Source: Deltaproteobacteria bacterium (GTDB lineage Bacteria > Myxococcota_A > UBA9042). From it: a stretch of 64,000 nt of DNA. Position 1 is the first letter of the stretch. Every line of letters starts with the position of its first letter. The stretch spans positions 124,001-188,000 of the forward strand of contig JACKFC010000004.1 in assembly GCA_020632665.1 (NCBI GenBank), read 5' to 3'. Below are positions 46,331 to 54,808 of this stretch, one piece after another. The notes below the pieces were generated by a model that was given only the letters and a program-made list of their open reading frames with translations, ran no database searches and was not told the origin of the DNA. The position numbers were made by a program, and so were the translations under genes.

Positions 46331-47910
46331 TGCACCATCGCCAGCCGCGCTCGAATCCAGCCCCGCTTGCTCCGGCCATGCTCGCCGCCTTGCTCCTGCT
46401 GCCGACGGTCGGCGCGTTCGGCTGCAGCAGCGACGCCGACGCCGATGCCGGCAAGAGCGAGCCGGCCCCGGCCTACGCCTTCCCGAAGGGCTTCCTCTGG
46501 GGCACCTCGACCGCTGGCTTTCAGGTCGACATGGGCTGCCCGACGATGGCCGCCGAACAATGCGAAGACCGCGCCTCGGATTGGTACCAATTCGTCGCCG
46601 ACCCCGACCTCGCCAAGGACAAGACGCTGCACCTCTCTGGCGATCCGGTCTCGGTCGGCCCCGGCATGTGGGAGCTCTACGACGCTGATTTCGCCCGGGC
46701 GAAGGACGAGCTGCACAGCGGCGCGATCCGCCTCTCGCTCGAGTGGAGTCGGCTCTTCCCGGACGCCGCCGCCGACGCCGCCACCACCGTCGAGGCGCTC
46801 GACGCCGTCGTCGACAAGGCCGCCCGTGACCACTACCGCGCGATGTTCGAGGCCGCGCGGGATCGCGGCCTGCAGCTCTTGGTGACACTGAACCACTACA
46901 CGCTCCCGCTCTGGCTGCACGACGGCAAGGCCTGCAACAAGAACCTGGAGACGTGCAAGGACAAGGGCTGGGTCGACCACGACCGCATCCTCTCGCGGAT
47001 CGCCCTGTACAGCGCCTGGTGCGCCCGCACCTACGGCGATCAGGTCGATCTCTGGGCGACCATCAACGAGCCCTTCGCGGTCGTGCTCTCCGGCTACCTG
47101 CTGCCGAGCGCGGACCGCACCAACCCGCCCGCCGTCGTCTTCGAGTGGAAGAAGGGCGTCGAGGTCGCGTTCACGATGATGGAGGCGCACGCCAAGATGT
47201 ACGACGCGGTGCACGCCGAAGACACCCACGACGTCGACGGAGACGGCAAGGCGGCGATGGTCGGCTTGGTCCCGAACCTGGTCGCGATGCGCCCCTCGAA
47301 CCCCGAGAATCCCGACGATCTCGTCGCTGCCGAGCACCTCGCCCACGTCTACAACCGCGTCTTCCTCGAGGCGACCGTGCTCGGCAAGCTCGACCGCGAC
47401 CTCGACGGCGTCTTCGAAGAGACCCGCGACGATATGAAGGGCCGGATGGACTATATCGGGGTCAACTACTACACCCGGATCTACGCGCAGAAAAAGCCCA
47501 TCCCCGGTGCGTCGGCGCTCTTCCCCTACCTCGACAGCAGCCCCGACCTCGGCGCCGGCGTCTGGCTCGACGATCCCGCCGGTATGGGCGAGATGGTGAC
47601 CTGGGCGGCGAAGACCTATGGCTTGCCGGTGATCATCACCGAGAACGGGACCTCGCGCGACAAGGCGACCGCGTGGGAGGACTACGTCCGGCCGCACCTG
47701 ATCGCGCTGCACGCGGCGATGCAGGACCCGGAAGTCCGCGTGCTGGGCTATTTCTACTGGAGCCTGCTCGACAACTACGAGTGGAACCACGGCATGGCGA
47801 TGCGCTTCGGCCTCTATGGCGTCGATACCGACAACCCGGCCAAGCCGCGCACCCTCACCACGCTCGGCGAACGCTACGGCGAGGCCGCGCGTCGCAACGG
47901 ATTCGACTAG
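46330..47910 (+). CDS. GH1-family beta-glycosidase lipoprotein
   Basis: A 526-aa exported glycosidase of family GH1. The signal peptide ends near the lipobox FGC. The acid/base Glu is in WATINEPFAV (about 243-252) and the nucleophile Glu in VIITENGTS (about 437-445). The N-terminal FPKGFLWGTSTAGFQVD and WSLLDNYEW are GH1 marks. GH1 enzymes hydrolyse beta-glucosides or beta-galactosides; the exact specificity is not visible. It is translationally coupled to a cytoplasmic Mo-cofactor enzyme, an unusual pairing. It ends 4 nt from the convergent lipoprotein gene. Confidence 0.88.
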   Translation: MHHRQPRSNPAPLAPAMLAALLLLPTVGAFGCSSDADADAGKSEPAPAYAFPKGFLWGTSTAGFQVDMGCPTMAAEQCEDRASDWYQFVADPDLAKDKTLHLSGDPVSVGPGMWELYDADFARAKDELHSGAIRLSLEWSRLFPDAAADAATTVEALDAVVDKAARDHYRAMFEAARDRGLQLLVTLNHYTLPLWLHDGKACNKNLETCKDKGWVDHDRILSRIALYSAWCARTYGDQVDLWATINEPFAVVLSGYLLPSADRTNPPAVVFEWKKGVEVAFTMMEAHAKMYDAVHAEDTHDVDGDGKAAMVGLVPNLVAMRPSNPENPDDLVAAEHLAHVYNRVFLEATVLGKLDRDLDGVFEETRDDMKGRMDYIGVNYYTRIYAQKKPIPGASALFPYLDSSPDLGAGVWLDDPAGMGEMVTWAAKTYGLPVIITENGTSRDKATAWEDYVRPHLIALHAAMQDPEVRVLGYFYWSLLDNYEWNHGMAMRFGLYGVDTDNPAKPRTLTTLGERYGEAARRNGFD

Positions 47911-47914
47911 CCGC

Positions 47915-48931
47915 TCAGGGCTTGCGCAGGTCGACGATATCGACCTCGAAGCTGCGGGTTATGCCCTTGCCGTCGGCAGCCTTGGGGTAGGTCACGTCGA
48001 AGGTGCACTTGGCGACCTGCTTGCCCTCGATCTCGATCCAACCCCAGGCGTTGACGATGCCGTCGCCCTTGCGCTCGATCGTCAGCGCCTGAACGGTGCA
48101 GGCATCCGGCGTCGTGCTGGTCGCTTTGATCTCGGTATTGGCCTGGCAGATGGTCTTGCCGCCGGTCTGCGGCCGAATCAGCACGTAGTGCTTGGTGCCG
48201 GCGAACGCCGTCTTCGCGGCCGCCCCGCCGTCCATCAGCGCGTCGTCGATCGCCGAGGGCTCGACCAGGTCGAGCTCGAGCGTGGTGGTGTCGATCTGGC
48301 TGGTCAGCGTCAGCTTGCCGGCGGTGCTGCTGAGCTCGAGCCAGAGGTGCTGCTGCGCCTTGTTGGTCTGGTTGATCGTCGCCGCCGTCGCCGGCGCGAG
48401 GTCGACCGGCCAGTAGCCGTAGCCGATCACGGGCTGGCCGTTGCTCATCTCCATCTCGTAGGGGACCAGGACCTCGTTGCCGACCAGGTAGGGCGCGGCG
48501 CCGTCGTTGCTGCAGTGGTGCCAGAGCCGCAGCTTCTCCGGCTTGCGCGCGCCGAGGTTGACCGAGTCGCTGACCTGCGAGCCGTCCGGCAGCTTTGCCT
48601 TCACCGCGAGCAGCGTGTTGCCGGTGCCCTTGCCCTCGATGGTCATATCGCTGCCGGCCGCGGCGACCACGTCGAGGACGGTCGGATCTTCGGAGATCGC
48701 GCTCTCCAGGCTGACGAGCTCGTTGGTCCCGGCCGCGCGTACGTTGATGTCCAAGCGCGCGCCGATCGCGATCGGCTTGTTGAAGTCGGCGACCGAATCA
48801 TCGGCGACGTAGCTGAAGACGAGGTTGCCCTCGTTGCCGGTCAGGCGGGAGACGCAGCCGGCGCTCAGCGCCGTCACCGTGAGCAACGTGGCGAGCGCCC
48901 AGCGGGTACGCGTGCGATGGGGGGTGAACAT
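47915..48931 (-). CDS. Lipoprotein of unknown function (338 aa)
   Basis: Lipoprotein (lipobox SAGC near Cys26) with a strong GGAGGAG ribosome site before ATG 48931. The mature protein is beta-rich and resembles repeated Ig-like or invasin-type domains (LDINVRAAGTNELVSLESAISEDPTVLDVV, GTGNTLLAVKAKLPDGSQVSDSVNLG), but I do not recognise a specific family. A few Cys are spread through the C-terminal half. Divergent from the hyaluronan-synthase-like gene across a 416-nt region. Confidence 0.72.
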   Translation of the reverse strand: MFTPHRTRTRWALATLLTVTALSAGCVSRLTGNEGNLVFSYVADDSVADFNKPIAIGARLDINVRAAGTNELVSLESAISEDPTVLDVVAAAGSDMTIEGKGTGNTLLAVKAKLPDGSQVSDSVNLGARKPEKLRLWHHCSNDGAAPYLVGNEVLVPYEMEMSNGQPVIGYGYWPVDLAPATAATINQTNKAQQHLWLELSSTAGKLTLTSQIDTTTLELDLVEPSAIDDALMDGGAAAKTAFAGTKHYVLIRPQTGGKTICQANTEIKATSTTPDACTVQALTIERKGDGIVNAWGWIEIEGKQVAKCTFDVTYPKAADGKGITRSFEVDIVDLRKP

Positions 48932-49347
48932 GGGCTCCTCCGGTGGCCAGGACGGCCGGGGTTCGACGTCGGTCAGGCTAGCCGCGCCGGCGATGCATGC
49001 AAGGAACTCGCGAAGATGCGACGTGATTCGGAATTCGATTCCCGGAAAAATGTAAAGGAGTGTAAAACCTCGCTCTGCCCTCGAATCGACCCGATGGTCG
49101 CCGCGTATTCCTGCTGCGACGCGCAGGTGTCGCTAGGGTTGGGTCGGCACGAAGGTGCCGCCGGGGAGAGCAGGGCCGCGTCGCGGCTGGAGGGCGCCCC
49201 GGTCGTTGTGGAGTTCGAGCTGGGCGGAACGACGCCGAGCCAATCCCTTCGCCATCTGGGCGGCCGTCGCGTGAAGAGCGGCAGTGCACAGGCAACGACC
49301 GGACAAAGGCTCGTCGACCCACCGCTCGGGGACTCTGGAGGCCTCGG
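48932..49347. promoter_or_regulatory. Divergent regulatory region, 416 nt
   Basis: Holds promoters for the lipoprotein (minus) and the glycosyltransferase (plus). A direct repeat TGTAAA occurs at 49051 and 49061, exactly 10 bp apart, next to a palindrome GGAAT-TCG-ATTCC (49030-49042) and an A5 tract. Such helical-turn-spaced direct repeats are typical binding sites of OmpR/PhoB-type response regulators. The rest (49130-49330) is GC-rich and does not look like a gene, although a plus-strand frame is open. Confidence 0.55.
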
Positions 49348-50787
49348 ATGGTTGCACGTCTTCGACTTCTCGGCCGGCGCATTCTCGCGACCGGCGGTGC
49401 TGGGCAGGGCCAATGGCTGGTCGACGCGCGCGCGTTCGTCGACGGCGAAAGTGACCCGGAGATGCGGGTCGATGCGTCGAACCGCATCGAGCGCGTCCTG
49501 ATCGTCCTCGGCGCCGTCGCCGCGCTGGTCGGATTGACCGCGGCGGACCTCGGCCCCTCGAAGATCACGATGGCGCGCGAGCTCGTCGGCGAGGATCTCT
49601 GGCGCTGGATCGGCCGCCCGGCCATCGCGCTGGCGGGTCTGGCGATGATCTCGCTGGTCTGGCGCATCGCGCTCTGGCTCCGCTACAAGCCGGCCGAGGC
49701 GCTCGCCGCGCAGGACCCCCGGCTGCCCGAGATCACGGTCGTCATTCCGGCGTACAACGAAGGCGAGACGGTCTACCACACCATCCGCTCGTTGCTCGCG
49801 AGCGATTACCCGGCGCACAAGCTCTCGATCTACTGCGTCGACGACGGCAGCAAGGACGACACCGCCTCCTGGGCGCGTTCGGCCGCGGTGCTCGCCCCCG
49901 ACCGGGTCCACGTCATCGAGAAGGAGCAGAACGCCGGCAAGCGCCACGCGCTCTACACCGGCTTCCAGCAGGTGCGGACCTCGCTGGTCGTCACCGTCGA
50001 CTCCGACACCGTGCTGCCGAAGGACGCCCTGCGCGCCCTGGTCACGCCGATGGTCCTCGACGAGAAGGTCGGCGCCGTCGCCGGCCGCATCGACGTGCTC
50101 AACCGCGGTCGCAACCTGCTGACCCGGATGCTGGCGGTCCGGTACCGCATCGGCTTCGACTTCTCGCGTGCCTACCAGAGTGAGCTGGGCAGCGTCTTCG
50201 TCACCCCCGGCGCCTTCTCCTGCTACCGCGTCTCGGTGGTGAAGCCGCATTGGGACGCCTGGCGCGACGTGAAGTTCCTCGGCGCCAACTGCAGCAACGG
50301 CGACGACCACCACATGGCCAACCGTGTGCTCTGGGCCGGCTACAAGACGGTCTACCAGTCCAACGCCGTGGCGCGGACGACGGTGCCCTCGACCTACAAG
50401 CGGCTCTCGCTGATGTACCTCCGCTGGGCCCGCAGCAACCTGCGCGAGAGCACCCTCTACATGGGCCACCTGCCGGACCTGCTGCGCTCGTGGCGCAACG
50501 TGCCCGCGGTCATCGACGCGGCGTTCTCCTACCTGCAGCTGCCGCTGCGCATGTACCTGCTCTTCGCCGGCTGGCTGCTGATCCTCATGCACCCGGTGCT
50601 GCTGCTCCGCTCGGTCGCCTTCGCGCTGACCTTCGCCCTGCTGCACATGGTCTTCTTCTTGCGCAGCGAGCGCAGCCTCGACGCGGTCTACACGCTGGCC
50701 TACTCGGTCTTCGCCCTGCTGACCCTGCAGTGGATCTACCCGATGGCGCTGATCACCGTGCGCCAGTCGCGTTGGCTGACCCGCTAG
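49348..50787 (+). CDS. Hyaluronan-synthase-like membrane glycosyltransferase (GT2)
   Basis: A processive-type GT2 enzyme of 479 aa: two N-terminal helices (about 48-110), a cytoplasmic GT-A domain, and three or four C-terminal helices (from about 385). VIPAYNEGE, CVDDGSKDD, the DSD motif in VTVDSDT, NGDDHHMANRVLWAGYKTVYQS, and the closing YLRWARSNLRES follow the order of Streptococcus HasA/NodC-type enzymes, whose QxxRW motif is seen here as LRW. It would make and export a polysaccharide; the sugar is unknown. GGAGG precedes ATG 49348. Its 3' end overlaps the convergent lipoprotein gene by 35 nt. Confidence 0.88.
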   Translation: MVARLRLLGRRILATGGAGQGQWLVDARAFVDGESDPEMRVDASNRIERVLIVLGAVAALVGLTAADLGPSKITMARELVGEDLWRWIGRPAIALAGLAMISLVWRIALWLRYKPAEALAAQDPRLPEITVVIPAYNEGETVYHTIRSLLASDYPAHKLSIYCVDDGSKDDTASWARSAAVLAPDRVHVIEKEQNAGKRHALYTGFQQVRTSLVVTVDSDTVLPKDALRALVTPMVLDEKVGAVAGRIDVLNRGRNLLTRMLAVRYRIGFDFSRAYQSELGSVFVTPGAFSCYRVSVVKPHWDAWRDVKFLGANCSNGDDHHMANRVLWAGYKTVYQSNAVARTTVPSTYKRLSLMYLRWARSNLRESTLYMGHLPDLLRSWRNVPAVIDAAFSYLQLPLRMYLLFAGWLLILMHPVLLLRSVAFALTFALLHMVFFLRSERSLDAVYTLAYSVFALLTLQWIYPMALITVRQSRWLTR

Positions 50788-52438
50788 CCTGGGCCGCCGC
50801 AGCGCTGCCGGCTGGGTCCGGCAGGCCGATCGCATCGGGAACACTGACCCCGATCAGCACGATGCGCTCCTGACCGGCGGTGGCCGAGAGCAGCAGCGCC
50901 CACGCGCCCCACGCACCGACCTCGAGCGTCTCTTCCCGGCCCGCTGCACGCAGGCGCAGCGCCGGGAGGTGCAGCATCCGCGGCTCGTTCTGGTCACCGA
51001 CGCGAAAGGCCGCAACGTGCAATCCCGGCCCGATCAGCCTGGTCGCCAGCGGTGCGCGGCCGGGCCAGCCGACGCGCGCGGCGCGCCCTGCACGCAGCTG
51101 CGCCATCGGCTCGCGGCCGAGCAGCAGCGTCGGGCAGACCAAGCCCGGCGGGCTCCCGGGCGCCGGCAGGGTGCAGAGCTGCAGCGCGCCACCGAGCAGG
51201 GCCGCGTTCCAGATCTGGACGCGCTCCGGGTCCTGCTCACCGAAGAAGCGCAGCCGCACCGCGTCGTCGGTCAGGGCGTCGACCGTCCACGAGAGCCGCC
51301 GCGGGGGGCCAGAAGGGCCGGTGACGAGGTAGTGCAGGGCGACACCGGGACGGAGCCAAGCGGGCCGCGCTGGCGGGGGAGGCAGTGGAGTGAGCGCGCC
51401 CGCCCGAAGCGTACGCAGCGCAGCCCGGTCACCGGCGACACCGAGCCAGAACTCTTCATTCGCCGCGCTGCTCTCGAGGGCAGGGACCTCCCCCAGGAGC
51501 GCACCGTCGCGGGCCCGCAGCAGCCATTCACGCCCCCCTCCCCGAAGCCGCAGCACACCGGGGCCGGCGAGCAGCGCCTCGGGTGCCGGCCGCGGCCACG
51601 CCGTCAGCCAACGCAGCGCGTCGGCCCGGCCGTCGAGGCCCGCGACGAAGCGGACACCGTCGTCCCGGATGCCGGAGAGCAGCATGGCGCCGTCGGTGAG
51701 CAGGACGCGGCCGAGCCGGGGCAGCAACTCGGTGACGCGCAGCGCGCCGGTACGGCCGTCGCGCAATTCGAGCACGCCGGGCTCGGGGCGGACCAGCAGG
51801 GCGTCGCCGATGCGCAGCGGCGCGGGGCGGTCGGCGGGGAGCGGAGCAGACCATGCCGGAGCCGCGGCGCGCGCTGGGCAGCCGCCGCGCGCACAGCGTT
51901 GCTTCAAGGCGTAGGCGAGGACGGCGCCGGCGCGACGCAACCAGATCCAGGTCGCGCCGCCGAGCCGCCCGGCACCGACGATCCGATGCGCCTTGTCCGG
52001 CAACGCGACGCAATCGTAGATCCGCCCGCTGCGGGCCTCGATGGCGCAGAGCGAGGCGGCCTCGTCGAGCACCACGACATCTGGCCCGGTGACCAGCGAC
52101 GCGACCACCCGTCCTGATGCGGGATGGGTCCAGGCGCTCTGCCCGCTGCCGGCCTTGCGCCCGCGGACGCGGCCGGCGAGCTCGTCGATGATCATCCCGT
52201 CGGTGAGCGCGACGTGGCCCGCCGACTCCGGCGGCAGCACTGTAGTCGTCAGGACCGCGCCGGAGCGGCCGATCTCCAATACGCGGGTCTGCTGCGGCTC
52301 GCCGAGGATCAGGGCGTGGTGGGCCGGTCCGGCGAGGACGCTGGCACGCGCGCCGAGGTCGTCGTCGGTGATCGGCTTGGCACCGCAGCCCGCAGCGAGC
52401 ACCCCGAACGCGACGAGGCCCGCCAGCACGAGCCTCAC
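50753..52438 (-). CDS. PQQ/WD-like repeat lipoprotein
   Basis: Lipoprotein of 561 aa (lipobox LAAGC, Cys18). The mature part has repeated short beta-strand blocks (VLEIGRSGAVLTTTVLPP, VVVLDEAASLCAIEARSGRIYDCVALPD, VLELRDGRTGALRVTELLP) in the style of PQQ-like or beta-propeller repeats, as in BamB-type scaffolds. There is no catalytic motif. The start overlaps the stop of the alpha/beta-hydrolase gene (ATGA), so it is the third gene of the sugar-transferase unit. The C-terminal 30 residues are Ala/Ser-rich. Confidence 0.78.
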   Translation of the reverse strand: MRLVLAGLVAFGVLAAGCGAKPITDDDLGARASVLAGPAHHALILGEPQQTRVLEIGRSGAVLTTTVLPPESAGHVALTDGMIIDELAGRVRGRKAGSGQSAWTHPASGRVVASLVTGPDVVVLDEAASLCAIEARSGRIYDCVALPDKAHRIVGAGRLGGATWIWLRRAGAVLAYALKQRCARGGCPARAAAPAWSAPLPADRPAPLRIGDALLVRPEPGVLELRDGRTGALRVTELLPRLGRVLLTDGAMLLSGIRDDGVRFVAGLDGRADALRWLTAWPRPAPEALLAGPGVLRLRGGGREWLLRARDGALLGEVPALESSAANEEFWLGVAGDRAALRTLRAGALTPLPPPPARPAWLRPGVALHYLVTGPSGPPRRLSWTVDALTDDAVRLRFFGEQDPERVQIWNAALLGGALQLCTLPAPGSPPGLVCPTLLLGREPMAQLRAGRAARVGWPGRAPLATRLIGPGLHVAAFRVGDQNEPRMLHLPALRLRAAGREETLEVGAWGAWALLLSATAGQERIVLIGVSVPDAIGLPDPAGSAAAAQASGSANATGAR

Positions 52439-53259
52439 GCCGCAGTCGCCTCGGCGGCCGCGAAGTGGCGCAGCAGCGCAGCGTTGAGCTGACTCGGGAT
52501 CTGCCGGATCAAGCCGTGGCCGGCGTCGACATGCAGCACCTCGGCGTGCGGCAGCAGGCGATGCAGACGATCGACCTGCGAAGGCGCGATCAGCAAATCC
52601 TTCTCCGGACGCACCAGCAGCACCGGGAGGTCGGCCAGCCTCGAGAGGCGATCGGCGGTTCGATGGCCGAAGATCGCGGCGAGCTGGGCCCGGCGCGCGC
52701 GGCCGGGCGGGGGCGTGCCGAGGTCGTGGGTCAGCGTCCGATGCAGCCAGCTACGGTCGCAGGTCGCGAGGAAATCGGGCGGGAAGAGCAGCTTCGCCAA
52801 GGCGCGGCCGCGGCGCTCTCGGCCGCCGACCTGCGCCGCGAGGAAATAGCCGAGTCCGCGCGGCGTCGGCAGCATCGCCCGCAGCCCGCCAGCGTGGGTC
52901 GCGATCAGCGTCATGCTGCGCACCCGGTCCCGGTGCCGCAGGGCGAATTCCTGGGCGATCATGCCGCCCATCGAGACGCCGACGACGTGCACCGCACGCT
53001 CGCCGAGGTGGTCGAGCAGGCCGGCGGCGTCATCCGCCATCTGCGCCATCGAATAGGGCCCTTCGGGGATATCGCTCTCGCCGACGCCGCGGTTGTCGTA
53101 GGTGATCACGCGGTGGCTGCCGGAGAGCTCGGGCACCTGGAATTGCCACGCCCGACCCGGCATCGCGAAGCCCATGATCAGCAGGACGGCGCTCTCCCCT
53201 TCGCCCACGCTGCGGTAGGCGATGCGGTGGCTGCCGAGCTGGACGTGGCCCTGATTCAA
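52435..53259 (-). CDS. Alpha/beta hydrolase
   Basis: A 274-aa cytoplasmic alpha/beta hydrolase. The oxyanion region is VLLIMGFAMPGRAWQFQVP, the nucleophile elbow is GVSMGG (about 93-98), a late Asp occurs in VRPEKDLLIA, and the His in DAGHGLIRQ. The family includes esterases, dehalogenases and haloperoxidase-like enzymes. It overlaps both neighbours by 4 nt, so it is translated between the sugar transferase and the PQQ-like lipoprotein. Its role in that unit (for example trimming an acyl group of an exopolysaccharide) is speculation. Confidence 0.86.
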   Translation of the reverse strand: MNQGHVQLGSHRIAYRSVGEGESAVLLIMGFAMPGRAWQFQVPELSGSHRVITYDNRGVGESDIPEGPYSMAQMADDAAGLLDHLGERAVHVVGVSMGGMIAQEFALRHRDRVRSMTLIATHAGGLRAMLPTPRGLGYFLAAQVGGRERRGRALAKLLFPPDFLATCDRSWLHRTLTHDLGTPPPGRARRAQLAAIFGHRTADRLSRLADLPVLLVRPEKDLLIAPSQVDRLHRLLPHAEVLHVDAGHGLIRQIPSQLNAALLRHFAAAEATAA

Positions 53260-54716
53260 TGTGCCCCCTTGCGCAGCAACACCGCTGGCACCGTTCGGAA
53301 GAGGATGCCGAGGTCGGTGAGCACGTTGTTGTTGCCGATATAGTCGAGGTCGAGGAAGGCGCGCTCGGGGTAGCGAATATCGCTGCGCCCGCTGACCTGC
53401 CAGAGCCCCGTGACCCCGGGCCGCACCGCGAGCAGCAGGTCGGCGTAGGGATCGTAATGCTGCAGCTCGTCGGGGACGATCGGGCGCGGCCCGACCATCG
53501 AGAGCTCACCGCGGAGCACGTTGTAGAGCTGCGGCAGCTCGTCGAGGCTCGACTTGCGCAGGAAGCGGCCGAGCGGCGAGACGCGCGGGTCCTCGTCCTC
53601 GGGGAGCTTGTAGTCGTTGTCGACATAGCGCTGGTAGAGCGCCGGATCGCGACGCAGCGCCTCTTCCGCGTCGACCCGCATCGAGCGGAATTTGTAGAGC
53701 GTGAAGGTCTTGCCGCCCTGACCCAGGCGGCGCTGGCCGAAGAGGACCGGCCCCGGATCGAGCAGCTTGATCGCCACCGTGACGGCCACCGCCACCGGCA
53801 GGAGCAGCAGCCCCGCGAGCGCGGCGACCGAGACGTCCATCAGCCGCTTGGCGACCGCGCCGAGCTCGTCCTTCGGCATCGGTCCGTAGCTGAGCATCGG
53901 GATGCCTTCGAATTCCGTGACGCGGCCGCGTACGCCGTCGCCGGTGCTGTGGTTGGTCGTCACGACCGAGACCACGCGACCCCGCTCGGTCAGGGTCTGC
54001 ACCAGGGGCGCGAGCTCGGCGATCCGGCGCGGCCCGCCGACGACGAAGACCTCGTCCACGGGATGCTCGACCAGGATCCGATCGAGGTCGGCCAGCCCGC
54101 CGATCACCGGCACGCCGCCGATCGAGGCCGGAGCCGCCTCTTCTCCGGCCCAGAGCACGCCGACCGGGCGATAGCCCGAGTCTTCCGCGCCGACGACCGC
54201 CGCGGTGAACCACGACGCCGGCCGGCCGCCGCCGACGACCAGGGCGTGGCGCGCGTAGGCGTCGCTGCGCAGCAGTCGCCGGACGAAGCTGCGCATGAAG
54301 AGGTCTTTGCTCAGCAGCAGGCAGAAGCCGATGCCGAAATAGTAGCCGAAGTAGAGGCGGCTCACGGTCGCGAGCTTGACCGAGAAGACCGCCGCCGAGG
54401 CGCCGAGGATCGCCCAGGCGAGGCCGCGCAGGTGCAGCGCGAGCAGGCGCAGCAAGCTGCCGCGGTGCGGCACGAGGTAGCCGCGGCTGGTGCGCAGGCC
54501 GGCGATCCAGGCGACACCCGATACGCCGAGCAGCAGGGCGTAGTCGACGCCGGCCGCATCGCTCGGATTCCAATCCGTCGATGGGATCCGCGAGAGCAAC
54601 GGCAGCTTCTCGTGCACGCCACGGGCGAAGAACGCCAAGGCGAACGCGATCGCGACGGCGATCGCGTCCAAGGTCGCGTGAGAGGTTCGCAGCGTCCGTG
54701 CGCGCTCGATGAACAT
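53256..54716 (-). CDS. Polyprenyl-phosphate sugar-1-phosphate transferase (WcaJ/WbaP type)
   Basis: A 486-aa protein starting at ATG 54716. It has four N-terminal helices, a CoA-binding-like soluble part (about 145-260), and the C-terminal catalytic domain of polyprenyl glycosylphosphotransferases: KRLMDVSVAALAGLLLLP helix, DPGPVLFGQRRLGQGGKTFTLYKFRSM, SLDELPQLYNVLRGELSMVGPRP and a final GLWQVSGRS. Such enzymes start exopolysaccharide repeat units by moving a sugar phosphate onto undecaprenyl phosphate. First gene of a three-gene unit with the alpha/beta hydrolase and the PQQ-like lipoprotein. Confidence 0.92.
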   Translation of the reverse strand: MFIERARTLRTSHATLDAIAVAIAFALAFFARGVHEKLPLLSRIPSTDWNPSDAAGVDYALLLGVSGVAWIAGLRTSRGYLVPHRGSLLRLLALHLRGLAWAILGASAAVFSVKLATVSRLYFGYYFGIGFCLLLSKDLFMRSFVRRLLRSDAYARHALVVGGGRPASWFTAAVVGAEDSGYRPVGVLWAGEEAAPASIGGVPVIGGLADLDRILVEHPVDEVFVVGGPRRIAELAPLVQTLTERGRVVSVVTTNHSTGDGVRGRVTEFEGIPMLSYGPMPKDELGAVAKRLMDVSVAALAGLLLLPVAVAVTVAIKLLDPGPVLFGQRRLGQGGKTFTLYKFRSMRVDAEEALRRDPALYQRYVDNDYKLPEDEDPRVSPLGRFLRKSSLDELPQLYNVLRGELSMVGPRPIVPDELQHYDPYADLLLAVRPGVTGLWQVSGRSDIRYPERAFLDLDYIGNNNVLTDLGILFRTVPAVLLRKGAH

Positions 54717-54808
54717 CGTGGCTCCGCCCCCACCCCAGCGTCGGGGGCGCGGAGAATAGGGCCCCCGCTCGACCCTCGCAAGCACGGGAGAACTCTGTCA
54801 TCCTCGCT

